Numbered from the stretch's first letter, positions 8,757-18,455 are shown. The stretch: DNA of 64,000 nucleotides from Paracoccus sp. IB05 (GCF_016405985.1 NZ_JAEFCF010000003.1:62001-126000); one strand, 5' to 3'. The notes: generated from the sequence alone by a model not told the origin. Program-made: numbers and translations.

Positions 8757-8778
8757 CGGCAGCGCCCTTTGGCTGGCC

Positions 8779-8803
8779 CCGGAGGGGTTTTGCACCCCTC
8801 CGG
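8779..8803 (+). terminator. Terminator hairpin between convergent kinase and SorC genes
   Basis: Inverted repeat CCGGAGGGG / CCCCTCCGG with a loop TTTTGCA, lying 22 bp after the kinase stop. It is followed by a C-rich stretch and GAGTATTTTGAT rather than a clean T-run. Its position between convergent genes suggests it can serve both. Similar CCGGAGGGG stems recur after genes in this genome. Confidence 0.6.
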
Positions 8804-8852
8804 ACCCCCCCGCAGAGTATTTTGATCAAGCGGAAATGGACAAAGAAACAGG

Positions 8853-9827
8853 TCAGGCGTTCAGAAGCGCCGCGGCTGTTTCGGTGTCGGTTACCAGATG
8901 GCTGACATAGCCGCCCTTCAGAGTGGCGCGCAGCGCGGCGATCTTTCCTGGGCCACCGGCGACGCAGACCCGGCGGGGGATGGCCCGCAGCTCTTCAAGT
9001 TCGATCCCCATCATACGGCTGTCAAAATCACGGCGGATCTGCCGGCCTTCAGCATCGAGGAAACGGCAGATCAGCACCGCTTCGGCGCCATCTGCGGCAT
9101 AGGCGTCGATCTCATCCGTGCCGGCAATGCCGGCGATCCGCATCGTGCTGTCCGGCCCGAGACCGCCGAGACCGAAAACGATGGTGCGCGCCTTGCGGAT
9201 CAGCGCGAATTGCTCGGAAAGCGCCGGCTCCTCGCGCAAGGCGGTGCAGAGCGCGGCACTCGACAGCACCGCCGGTGCATGCATCACCATGCTCAGCGCG
9301 CCGAGATTGCGCGCCATGATCGCGGTGCAGAGCTCGGCGGAGAAATCGCGCCGCCCCATGGCTGCGCCGGTGACCTGGACCACGCTCAGCCCCTCGACGG
9401 GCTGCGAGATCGCATCGGCCACCGCCAGCACGGTGCGGCCCCAGGAGATGCAGAGCGTCTCACCCGGGGTCAGCATCCGCTCAAGCTGCCGCGCCCCGGC
9501 GGCGCCAAGGGCTGCCAGTCGCGTCGCCGCATCGTCTCCGGGCTGCACCGGCACCACCAGCGCCTCTTCGAGGCCAAAGCGCGCGGCGAGGGCCAGCGAC
9601 AGCGAATGCCGCGCCATAACACCCGCATCCATGCTGATCCGCACCGCGCCGCGTTCGCGCGCTTCCTGGAGATAATTGACCACGCTGGCGCGCGAGACGC
9701 CGAGCCGCGCGGCGATATCGCTCTGGTTCAGGCTTTCTTCATAATAGAGCCAGGCGGCCCAGATCACGATATCGTCGAATTCTGCCGGCACGGCCCCCCG
9801 CCCGCGTATCTGCGCCTCTGCCGACAT
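8853..9827 (-). CDS. SorC-family sugar-binding transcriptional regulator
   Basis: A 324-residue regulator with an N-terminal helix-turn-helix (LNQSDIAARLGVSRASVVNYL, about residues 34-54) and a SorC effector domain related to sugar-phosphate isomerase folds (ISWGRTVLAVADAI, VQVTGAAMG, GVCVAGGPGKIAALRATLKGG-like segments). It is clearly paralogous to the regulatory half of the SorC-DhaK fusion: both share the pattern IWAAWLYYEE/D ... QSDIA ... SRASV. It is divergent from the aldolase/dehydrogenase gene, with paired operator boxes in the 162-bp gap. LsrR, DeoR-like sorbitol and glycolytic regulators are relatives; the effector is likely a phosphorylated sugar. Confidence 0.9.
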   Translation of the reverse strand: MSAEAQIRGRGAVPAEFDDIVIWAAWLYYEESLNQSDIAARLGVSRASVVNYLQEARERGAVRISMDAGVMARHSLSLALAARFGLEEALVVPVQPGDDAATRLAALGAAGARQLERMLTPGETLCISWGRTVLAVADAISQPVEGLSVVQVTGAAMGRRDFSAELCTAIMARNLGALSMVMHAPAVLSSAALCTALREEPALSEQFALIRKARTIVFGLGGLGPDSTMRIAGIAGTDEIDAYAADGAEAVLICRFLDAEGRQIRRDFDSRMMGIELEELRAIPRRVCVAGGPGKIAALRATLKGGYVSHLVTDTETAAALLNA

Positions 9828-9922
9828 CAGTCCCCCTGCCCGTCACGCCCTGTCCTGCCATCAGCTTTGCCACGAAACCCAGGCCTTGGCGAGGCTTTCA
9901 CCGATCTCTTTCGTACTCGCAT

Positions 9923-9954
9923 TGACATTTGACACCAATAACTGTCATTTGACA
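9923..9954 (+). promoter_or_regulatory. Candidate SorC-family operator, paired boxes 20 bp apart, before the aldolase/dehydrogenase
   Basis: TGACATTTGACA (9923-9934) and TGTCATTTGACA (9943-9954) start 20 bp apart. The core CATTTGACA is repeated exactly at 9926 and 9946. The second box is an inverted repeat TGTCA-TT-TGACA. It lies in the divergent region between the sorC gene and the aldolase/dehydrogenase ATG (9990). The TTGACA within the boxes could also act as a -35 element. The layout matches 2918-2949. Confidence 0.65.
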
Positions 9955-9989
9955 TAAACTCAGACCTGAATGTCCAAGGAGAAGATCCG

Positions 9990-12038
9990 ATGCAATCCCT
10001 GTGGTCCGATGCGGATTTCGAAAAAACCGTTGCCGCCTATGTTGCGGCCGGTGTGAACCGCGATGTGGCGATCCGCACCTGGACGACGCGGCTGCTGGGC
10101 CAGGTGCCGCAGCTGGTGCTGCATGGCGGCGGCAATACATCGGTGAAAACCGTGATCAATGACCATGACGGCACGCCGGTCGAGGTGCTCTGCGTCAAGG
10201 GGTCGGGCTGGGATATGGGCCAGATCGAGCCTGCGGGCCTGCCGGCGCTGCGTCTGGCCGAGCTGAAGGCGATGGTGAATTACGAGGTGCTGTCGGATGA
10301 CGATATGGTCATGCTGCAGCGCCGCCTCTTGCTGGATCCGGCCTCGCCCAATCCTTCGGTCGAGGCGATCCTGCATGCGATCCTGCCCTTCCGCCATGTC
10401 GATCACACCCATGCCAATGCGATTGTCGCGCTGACCAATCAGCCGAATGGCGAGGCGCTGATCCGCGCGCTTTACCCCGAATATATCGTCATTCCCTATG
10501 TGATGCCGGGCTTTGACCTCTCGAAGGTTTGTCTGAAAGCATATAATGAGCGCCCCGATGCGCCCGGGATGATCCTGATCAAACACGGGATCTTCACCTG
10601 GTCCGACGATCCGCGTGTCGCCTATGAGGCGATGATCGAGGCGATCACCCGCGCCGAAAACCGCATCGCGGAGGGCAATCCGAAACCCTTCGGCACCGCG
10701 CCTGTGCTGAGCGGGCTTGCAGACGCGGCAAAGATCGCGCCGATCCTGCGCGGCGCCATCGCATTGCCGGGCGCGCAGGAAGGCCTGCCCCGCCGTTTCG
10801 TGATCGAACATCGCGTCAACCAGGATATCCTGGACTTCTGCGGCGCGGAAAATGTCGAAAGCCTGACCCGGCGTGGCAATGCGACACCCGAACATGTCAT
10901 CCATATCAAGCGCTTCGGCCTGGCACTGCCCGCGCCAAAAGCGGGTGATCTGAAGTCCTGGGCGGCGCTGGTCCGCGAGAAGATCGCGGGCTATATCGCG
11001 GATTACACTGATTATTTCACCCGCAACAATGCGCGGGCGGGCGGCATCAAGACCATGCTCGACCCGATGCCCCGCGTCTTCTACGTCGAAGGCGTCGGCG
11101 TCTTTGCCGCCGGCCCGACCGCGAAAGCCGCCCGGATCGGGGCCGATGTCGCCGAGGCGACGATCCAGGTGATCCGCGGCGCCGAAGGGATCGACGCTTT
11201 CGAAGCGCTGCCCGAGGCAGACCTTTTTGATCTGGAATACTGGTCGCTGGAACAGGTGAAGCTCAAGAAGGTCGCGGAAAAGCCGCTGACCCGCCAGGTC
11301 GCGGTGATCACCGGCGGTGCCGGTGGTCTGGGCCTTGTCATGGCCGAGGCCCTGCGCGCCGAAGGTGCCGAGATTGCACTGCTGGATATTGACGCCGACA
11401 AGGCCGCAGAGGCGGCGAAGCGGCTGGGCGGCATCGGCATCGGCTGCGATCTGACCGATGCGGTTGCGGTCGATGCGGCGATTGCGCAGGTGGCGCTGCG
11501 CTTTGGCGGCGTTGACATCCTCGTCTCGAATGCCGGGGCGGCCTGGCAGGGCGCGCTTCTCGACGTGTCGGATGATGATTTCCGCGCTGCGTTCGAGCTG
11601 AATTTCTGGGGTCACCACTATGTCGCCCGCGCGGTGGTGCGGGTGATGCAGGCCCAGGGCACCGGCGGTGCGCTCTTGTTCAACGTCTCGAAACAGGCGG
11701 TGAACCCGGGTCCGGACTTCGGCCCCTATGGCACGTCGAAAGCCGCGCTGATGGCCTTGATGAAGCAATATGCGGTGGAACATGCGGCGGATGGCATCAC
11801 CTCGAATGCGGTCAATCCGGACCGGATCCGCACCGGGCTGATGACCGACCAGATGATCGAGGAACGTGCCCGCGCCCGGGGCGTCACGCCCGAGGTCTAT
11901 ATGCGTGGCAACCTGCTGCATCGCGAAGTCACGGCAGAAGATGTGGCCCAGGCCGCGCTCGCACTGATCCGGGCGCGCACCTCGACCGGGGCGGTGATCA
12001 CCGTCGATGGCGGCAATACCGCTGCAATGCTGCGCTGA
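9990..12038 (+). CDS. Bifunctional class II aldolase / short-chain dehydrogenase (RhaEW-like)
   Basis: A 682-residue protein. Residues 1 to about 420 are a class II (zinc) aldolase domain: HGGGNTSVK is the phosphate-binding segment, and HVDHTHANAIVAL carries candidate metal histidines. From about 435 a complete SDR domain begins (VAVITGGAGGLGLVMAEAL, nucleotide-binding Gly motif; NVSKQA serine; YGTSKAA catalytic Tyr-Lys). The family includes the fused L-rhamnulose-1-phosphate aldolase/lactaldehyde dehydrogenase. The SDR would oxidise or reduce the aldehyde or polyol linked to the aldolase reaction. No rhamnose isomerase or FGGY rhamnulokinase is in the window, so the substrate may be another 1-phosphoketose or polyol. 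ATG 9990 follows an AAGGAGAAG site. Confidence 0.88.
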   Translation: MQSLWSDADFEKTVAAYVAAGVNRDVAIRTWTTRLLGQVPQLVLHGGGNTSVKTVINDHDGTPVEVLCVKGSGWDMGQIEPAGLPALRLAELKAMVNYEVLSDDDMVMLQRRLLLDPASPNPSVEAILHAILPFRHVDHTHANAIVALTNQPNGEALIRALYPEYIVIPYVMPGFDLSKVCLKAYNERPDAPGMILIKHGIFTWSDDPRVAYEAMIEAITRAENRIAEGNPKPFGTAPVLSGLADAAKIAPILRGAIALPGAQEGLPRRFVIEHRVNQDILDFCGAENVESLTRRGNATPEHVIHIKRFGLALPAPKAGDLKSWAALVREKIAGYIADYTDYFTRNNARAGGIKTMLDPMPRVFYVEGVGVFAAGPTAKAARIGADVAEATIQVIRGAEGIDAFEALPEADLFDLEYWSLEQVKLKKVAEKPLTRQVAVITGGAGGLGLVMAEALRAEGAEIALLDIDADKAAEAAKRLGGIGIGCDLTDAVAVDAAIAQVALRFGGVDILVSNAGAAWQGALLDVSDDDFRAAFELNFWGHHYVARAVVRVMQAQGTGGALLFNVSKQAVNPGPDFGPYGTSKAALMALMKQYAVEHAADGITSNAVNPDRIRTGLMTDQMIEERARARGVTPEVYMRGNLLHREVTAEDVAQAALALIRARTSTGAVITVDGGNTAAMLR

Positions 12039-12349
12039 GGCGGCCCGACCTGCCCTTTCGCCTGACGCCGGCGGCACGATGTCGCCGGCGCTTTCGTCTG
12101 TGCCACACCTGCGGTCCCCCGGGCCGCAGGATCAGCACCGCCGGTTCAGGCAGTCCCTCTGCTGCTGCCTGAACCGGATCAAGTCGGGTCGCAGACCGGA
12201 ACGCTGCGCGGGAAGCAGTGTTATCCTTCTGTGGCTGACGGGCCGTCATTCTCCCGATCACTGGTCATTGCCAGCCTTCGCCGCAACAACGGCCCTTATC
12301 CCGCTGCGGCGGCCTGTTCCGGCGTCGCGCCGGACGGCAGCGGCGGTCC
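12039..12349. other. Intergenic region without a gene; one perfect inverted repeat
   Basis: Convergent space between the aldolase/dehydrogenase and bluB. Besides the stem at 12065 it contains a perfect 13-bp inverted repeat at 12141-12153 / 12164-12176 (CCGGTTCAGGCAG and its complement, 10-nt loop) without a T-run on either side. No open frame here has a start site or recognisable product. Confidence 0.6.
12065..12090 (+). terminator. Possible terminator stem after the aldolase/dehydrogenase gene
   Basis: CGCCGGCG (12067-12074) pairs with CGCCGGCG (12083-12090) around GCACGATGT, followed by CTTTCG. The stem is strong but the T-run is weak. Confidence 0.45.
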
Positions 12350-13381
<1,032 letters not shown>

Positions 13382-13714
13382 GACAGCCGCACTATCAGAG
13401 AAGTCCGGCCAGAACGCAACCGCGCCGCCCCCTGATTCGCGGCGACAGGATGCGCCCTGCGATCCGCCCCCGACCGGCAACGCCGCCCGCAGCGGACAGG
13501 AGGCCCCGCCCCAAAAGAGCGCGTCTCTCTGTTTCACGCGCCTTTTCACCGGCTTTAGGATGCCGGAAGGATGCCGGACGCCGCCCCGTCCCGTCGTGAT
13601 CATTGAGTTTCGGCAGAAAACCGGCTTTCCCCGGCCTCGCCGGTCGCAGTCCACTTGACCCTCGCGCCGCAATTCCGCCTTATCGCCCTCGAGACGCTTT
13701 CAGAAAGATCCCCC
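13382..13714. other. Intergenic region between riboswitch and bactofilin; nothing recognised
   Basis: About 330 bp that should hold the divergent promoters for bluB (minus) and the bactofilin (plus). Several short open frames cross it but none has a plausible start, codon pattern or known motif. Confidence 0.5.
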
Positions 13715-14116
13715 ATGTTCTCGAAAACTGCCGCTCCGAATGGCGAGCCCGGACAGGCTGGCTCCCAGGCGACCACGCCTTCCGCCGGCGCCAGCCGCAG
13801 CAATGCGACCCGCTCTGTGCTTGGCTCTGACCTGAAGATCACCGGCGAGATCAGCTCGACCGGCGCGCTTGAGGTTCTGGGCGAGGTCGATGGCAATATC
13901 ACCGCCGACGCGCTGGCGGTCGGGCAGCATGGCCGCATCTCCGGCTCGGTCAGCGCGAAATCGGTCGAGGTGCATGGCCGGCTCGACGGCAAGGTCGACA
14001 GCCAGCATTTCATCATGCGCGCCACCGCCCAGGTGACCGCCGATATCACTTATGACACCCTGGTGATCGAGAGCGGCGCGACGATCGAAGGCCGCTTCAC
14101 CCGCGGTCGCGGCTGA
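13715..14116 (+). CDS. Bactofilin-family polymer-forming cytoskeletal protein
   Basis: A 133-residue protein with a disordered Ala/Ser/Thr-rich N-terminus (about 1-38) followed by one bactofilin beta-helix domain: SVLGSDLKITGEISSTGALEV, DGNITADALAVGQHGRISG, SVEVHGRLDGKVDSQHF, DTLVIESGATIEGRFTRG. The repeating hydrophobic/Gly pattern is characteristic. Bactofilins assemble nucleotide-free filaments at the inner membrane and influence cell shape, stalks or peptidoglycan. ATG 13715 has AGAAAGATCC upstream; a frame from 13655 adds 20 unlikely residues. No M23 peptidase, the common partner, is adjacent. Confidence 0.9.
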   Translation: MFSKTAAPNGEPGQAGSQATTPSAGASRSNATRSVLGSDLKITGEISSTGALEVLGEVDGNITADALAVGQHGRISGSVSAKSVEVHGRLDGKVDSQHFIMRATAQVTADITYDTLVIESGATIEGRFTRGRG

Positions 14117-14205
14117 TCACCCGCATCTGAAATGGCCGCTCTGAACCGGCCCCGGTCGGCAGTGCGGATCGGGGAGTTCAGATCGGGCCGGTTGCGCAAA
14201 ACGCG

Positions 14206-14634
14206 TCAGCGCAGGCCGATCTCGGCCAAAGCGCGTTCCAGGTCCGGCGGCAGGCTGTCATCGCCGGCCCGGCTCAGCGTCAGATCGCGCGGCACGTCCT
14301 CCGGACCGATATAGCGCCAGCCCTGAAACGGGCGGCGCGGCGCGGGTTCGGTGCGGATGATCTCGCGGTCCATCACGATGGCGCAGCGGCTGATGCCATC
14401 ACCGGTCTCGACCCGTTCCAGCGCGGTGATGCGCTGCCGGCAGAGGATCACCCCCTTGATCACCCAGTAAAGCGAGCCGCCTGCCAGCACCTCGGCCTCG
14501 CGTTTGGGCCACATGCGGGTGACATGCACCGCCTGCCCCGCCGGCCAGCGTGCCGCATTTTCCTCTTGCCAGGTCGCAAGATCCCCGATGCTTTCGGCAC
14601 CGACGCAAAGCTTGAGTATGTTCACGAATCCCAT
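14206..14634 (-). CDS. DUF1489-family protein
   Basis: A 142-residue cytoplasmic protein beginning MGFVNILKLCVGAESIGDLATWQ, a pattern I associate with the alphaproteobacterial DUF1489 family. It has TRMWPKREAEVLAGGSLYWVIKG in the middle and ALAEIGLR at the end. The frame extends to 14736, but ATG 14634 matches the family N-terminus. Function is unknown. It is divergent from nrdJ, with about 145 bp between, and convergent with the bactofilin. Confidence 0.8.
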   Translation of the reverse strand: MGFVNILKLCVGAESIGDLATWQEENAARWPAGQAVHVTRMWPKREAEVLAGGSLYWVIKGVILCRQRITALERVETGDGISRCAIVMDREIIRTEPAPRRPFQGWRYIGPEDVPRDLTLSRAGDDSLPPDLERALAEIGLR

Positions 14635-14779
14635 GGCCGGATCATAGGCGCCTGCCCCGCCACCGCAAGATTGACCGAAGGCCTCCGCCCCCCTATCCTG
14701 TGGGTCTGGCCGGATCCGGCGCAAAAGCTGGCCCATTCCTCGCGCCGCTGACGGCCCTCTTTGCCGGAGGGTCTGCGCC

Positions 14780-17125
14780 TTGCCCGATACTGCACCCGAT
14801 ACTGCCGCCGCCGACCGCCTGACCGGCCCCGCCGATCAGACCGGTTCTGTCGCGCAGGCCGGCTTTGCCATGCCCGTCGCGGCCCGGATCTGGGATATGA
14901 AATACCGGCTGAAAGACGCGGATGGCACGCCCATCGACCTGACGGTCGCCGACAGCTGGCGTCGCGTCGCCCGCGCCCTTGCGGTGGACGAGCCTGACCC
15001 TGCCGCCGCCGAGGCCCGGTTCATGGCGGCGCTGGAAGGATTCCACTTTCTGCCCGCCGGTCGCATCCTGGCCGGAGCCGGCACCGGTCGCGCCGTCACG
15101 CTGTTCAACTGTTTCGTCATGGGCACGATCCCCGATTCCATGGAAGGGATTTTCCAGGCCCTGAAAGAGGCTGCGCTGACGCTGCAACAGGGCGGCGGCA
15201 TCGGCTATGATTTCTCGACCATCCGGCCGAAAGGCGCATTGGTAGCGTCTGTGGCGGCGGATGCTTCGGGGCCTTTGTCCTTCATGGATGTCTGGGATGC
15301 GATGTGCCGCACCATCATGTCCGCCGGCGCGCGGCGCGGCGCGATGATGGCCACACTGCGCTGCGATCACCCTGATATCCTTGACTTTATCAGTGCCAAA
15401 CAGGATGCGGCGCGGCTGAGGATGTTCAATCTCTCGGTGCTGATCACCGATGCGTTCATGGCAGCGGTGAACGCGGATCAAAACTGGGATCTGGTCTTTG
15501 GCGGCAGGGTTTATCACAGCCTGCCCGCCCGCGCGCTCTGGGACCGGATCATGCGCGCGACCTATGATTATGCCGAGCCGGGCGTGATCTTCATCGACCG
15601 CATCAACCGGATGAACAACCTCCATTATGCCGAGCTGATCAGCGCCACCAACCCTTGCGGCGAACAGCCCCTGCCGCCCTATGGCGCCTGCCTGCTCGGG
15701 TCGGTCAACCTGGCCGCGCTGGTTCGTGACCCTTTCACCGAAACGGCCCGGATCGCGGGCGACGAGCTTGCCGACCTGGTCACGACCGCCGTGCGGATGC
15801 TGGATAATGTGATCGACCAGTCGCGTTTTCCCCTGCCCGAACAGGAGGCCGAGGCCCGGGCCAAGCGGCGGATCGGCCTTGGCGTCACCGGGCTTGCCGA
15901 TGCGCTGTTGATGTGCGGGCTGCGCTATGGCGCGGATGAAGCGGTGGCCCAGACCGATGCCTGGCTCAAAGCGCTGTCACGGGCGGCTTACCTCGCCTCG
16001 GTCGATCTCGCGAAAGAGCGCGGCCCCTTCCCTCTGTTCGAGGCTGAGGCCTTTCTCAAAGGCGGCACCATGGCGGCGATGGACAAGGATATCCGCGACG
16101 CCATCCGCAGCCATGGCATCCGCAATGCGCTGGTGACCTCCATCGCGCCCACGGGAACGATCTCGCTTTATGCGGGCAATGTGTCGTCGGGGATCGAGCC
16201 GGTCTTCGCCTGGAGCACAAGGCGCAGGGTATTGCAAAAGGATGGCAGCGCGCGCGAGGAGGAGGTCGGGGATTACGCGCTGATGCGCTGGCGTGCGCTT
16301 TATGGTGACGCGCCCCTGCCAGCGCATTTCGTAACCGCGCAGGAGCTGGCGCCAATGGACCATCTGCGGATGCAGGCGGCGGCGCAGCGCCATATCGACA
16401 GCTCGATCTCGAAAACGATCAACTGCCCGGCGGATATCCCGTTCGAGGCCTTCCGCGATGTCTACCTTGCCGCCTGGGATATGGGTTGCAAGGGTTGCAC
16501 CACATACCGGCCCAATGCGGTCACAGGATCGGTGCTGAGCGTCGCGCCCGCCCCCGGGGACAGCGATACGCCCCGGGATGCGCCGCTGCCGCGCCCCGCC
16601 ACGCTTTCGGGCGAGACCTATAAGATCCGCTGGCCGGGTTCGGAACATGCGCTTTACATCACCGTGAATGATATCGTCTCGGCCGGGCGCCGCCGCCCCT
16701 TCGAGGTCTTCATCAACTCGAAAAACATGGAGCATTTTGCCTGGACGGTGGCGCTGACGCGAATGATCTCGGCGGTGTTCCGGCGGGGGGGCGATGTGTC
16801 TTTCGTGGTGGGCGAACTCAAGGCGGTGTTCGACCCGAGGGGGGGCGCCTGGATTGACGGACGCTACATCCCCTCGATCCTTGCGGCGATCGGCGGTGTG
16901 ATCGAACGCCACCTGATCGCGACCGGCTTCATCGCGGGCGAAGGAATGGGGCTGAACTCCGACCCCGGCGCCCCGCCGCCGGGCGAGGCCCCCGGGTGCG
17001 GAACGGGAACCGGGTCCGGAGAGCCCGGACCGCAGGCCATCTGCCCCAGTTGCGGATCCTTTGATCTGCGCAGGGAAGAGGGCTGCCTGATCTGCGCCAG
17101 TTGCGGCTTTTCACAATGCAGCTGA
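14780..17125 (+). CDS. nrdJ: Adenosylcobalamin-dependent (class II) ribonucleoside-diphosphate reductase
   Basis: A 781-residue protein starting at TTG 14780 behind GGAGG. It has the class II pattern: GRILAGAG and FNCFVMGTIPDSM near the N-terminus, QQGGGIGYDFSTIRPKGA, the catalytic loop NPCGEQPLPPYGACLLGSVN, LGVTGLADAL, SIAPTGTISLYAGNVSSGIEP and KGCTTYRPN. The C-terminus carries a CPSCGSFDLR ... CLICASCG zinc ribbon. It reduces ribonucleotides with B12 instead of a di-iron or glycyl radical, giving an oxygen-independent dNTP supply. Closeness to bluB gives a B12-linked neighbourhood, though the two are not one operon. Confidence 0.94.
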   Translation: MPDTAPDTAAADRLTGPADQTGSVAQAGFAMPVAARIWDMKYRLKDADGTPIDLTVADSWRRVARALAVDEPDPAAAEARFMAALEGFHFLPAGRILAGAGTGRAVTLFNCFVMGTIPDSMEGIFQALKEAALTLQQGGGIGYDFSTIRPKGALVASVAADASGPLSFMDVWDAMCRTIMSAGARRGAMMATLRCDHPDILDFISAKQDAARLRMFNLSVLITDAFMAAVNADQNWDLVFGGRVYHSLPARALWDRIMRATYDYAEPGVIFIDRINRMNNLHYAELISATNPCGEQPLPPYGACLLGSVNLAALVRDPFTETARIAGDELADLVTTAVRMLDNVIDQSRFPLPEQEAEARAKRRIGLGVTGLADALLMCGLRYGADEAVAQTDAWLKALSRAAYLASVDLAKERGPFPLFEAEAFLKGGTMAAMDKDIRDAIRSHGIRNALVTSIAPTGTISLYAGNVSSGIEPVFAWSTRRRVLQKDGSAREEEVGDYALMRWRALYGDAPLPAHFVTAQELAPMDHLRMQAAAQRHIDSSISKTINCPADIPFEAFRDVYLAAWDMGCKGCTTYRPNAVTGSVLSVAPAPGDSDTPRDAPLPRPATLSGETYKIRWPGSEHALYITVNDIVSAGRRRPFEVFINSKNMEHFAWTVALTRMISAVFRRGGDVSFVVGELKAVFDPRGGAWIDGRYIPSILAAIGGVIERHLIATGFIAGEGMGLNSDPGAPPPGEAPGCGTGTGSGEPGPQAICPSCGSFDLRREEGCLICASCGFSQCS

Positions 17126-17134
17126 GGCGCGTCC

Positions 17135-17878
17135 TCAGCCCTGCCGGTATTTCCAGAGCGCCGGCAGCGCCATCGCCAGCAACAGGCATCCCAGCGGCAG
17201 CGAGAACCCGAACCCGACCCGCGCATAGCCAAGCGCCCCGGTCACCCCGCCCAGAAAGAAGGTGAAAACCAGCTGCGCCATCAGCCGCATCCGGTGCCAG
17301 TCGACCCTGTGGACCGCGTCGGGCGCATGGCGGCGATACAGGGCGCGGCCGAGACCAATGCCAATATCGGTGATCATCGCCGTGGCATGGGTGGCGCGCA
17401 GCCTGCCGCCTGAGATTTTGGTCACGGTGGCGTTCTGCATCCCCATGGTGAAACAGAGACACGCCATGCACCAGAGCCGCCAGGCCACGCCCTCATACCA
17501 GCCGCCGGTGGCGAACAGCATCAGGCAAACGCCCTGCACCGCCACGCTCACCGCATATTGGCGCCCCGGCAGATGCAGCCGCGCCCAGTGGATCAGGGCC
17601 GAACAAAAGGCGGCGCCACTGACAAAGGCGCCGATGGCGATCACGGCGACAAGGCAGATCCACCACTCAGCCACCACCAGGTGATCGGCCAGCTGCGACA
17701 GATAGCCGGTCACATGCGAGGTATATTGACCAAGCGCGAAAAACCCGCCCGCATTGGCGGCGCCGGCGGTGAAGGCGATGACCGTGGCCAGCAGCAGATC
17801 CGCCCCGGCAGATCGCCGATGCCCCAGAATGACCCGCGCCGATTGCAGCGGATGCAGAATATGACGGTGCCGTTTCAC
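17135..17878 (-). CDS. DUF1275 (YoaK-like) membrane protein
   Basis: A 247-residue polytopic membrane protein with about six helices and the DUF1275 landmarks: AGAANAGGFFALGQYTSHVTGYLSQ near the N-terminus, MGMQNATVTKISGGRLRATHATAMITDIG in the middle. Start is GTG 17878 with AAAGG upstream. Function is unknown; the family is often listed as a permease of unknown substrate. It is convergent with nrdJ, nine bases after its stop. Confidence 0.88.
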   Translation of the reverse strand: MKRHRHILHPLQSARVILGHRRSAGADLLLATVIAFTAGAANAGGFFALGQYTSHVTGYLSQLADHLVVAEWWICLVAVIAIGAFVSGAAFCSALIHWARLHLPGRQYAVSVAVQGVCLMLFATGGWYEGVAWRLWCMACLCFTMGMQNATVTKISGGRLRATHATAMITDIGIGLGRALYRRHAPDAVHRVDWHRMRLMAQLVFTFFLGGVTGALGYARVGFGFSLPLGCLLLAMALPALWKYRQG

Positions 17879-18129
17879 AGCAATGCCTTTCGGGAATGCC
17901 TCTCTGGCAATTTGCCCGCCGGGACCGGATCAGGCTCCGGGGCGAGGCCTCACTGCCATAGCGCGGCTGCTCTGGCGGGAAAAGCCTTGGCAATACCGTA
18001 ACGGATACCGGCCGCCCGGCGCCGGCGCATGCATGCCGGTATCTGAACGGCGATTATGGTGAAAACCGCCATAATCGCAGCCGCGATGCCGATCCTTATG
18101 ACCCTCGGTAAAGGTGCCCGGGCTGAAAA

Positions 18130-18455
18130 CGGGGGGAAGGTGCAGGTTTCTGTTGCCAGGTACCTGCGAACCCCGCCTTACGCGGCTAAGCGCAAGGACT
18201 TAGGTTTGGTATTGAGAGCTGCTTACGCAGCCATCGCCACCGGAGCACTGTTGTCATTGGCAACTGTGATCATGGACCGATAACGGTGGTACCTTACCGA
18301 GCGAAAGCTGGCCTCTTTGAACGTCCGTCGATCCTGTTTCGGCCCCACACGCCCGCAATGAACGGGAGATTTGGTGGAGCCGCCGGGTACCGCCCCCGGG
18401 TCCGAGCCGCCTATTACAGGTGCGTTTATCGCCATAGTCCGGGTTGCCCCGGACA
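18130..18455 (-). ncRNA. ssrA: Transfer-messenger RNA, alphaproteobacterial circularly permuted two-piece form
   Basis: On the minus strand the order is acceptor piece, intervening segment, coding piece. The acceptor piece ends CGGCTCCACCA (CCA at 18374-18372). After about 25 nt the coding piece begins GGGGCCG at 18346, which pairs with CGGCTCC to form the acceptor stem, including one G-U pair. The tag frame runs GCC AAT GAC AAC ... GCG TAA (18261-18223) and encodes ANDNSAPVAMAA, a typical degradation tag. Pseudoknot-like pairing GCAGGT/ACCTGC follows. It rescues stalled ribosomes with SmpB. The outer ends of both mature pieces are approximate. Confidence 0.93.
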
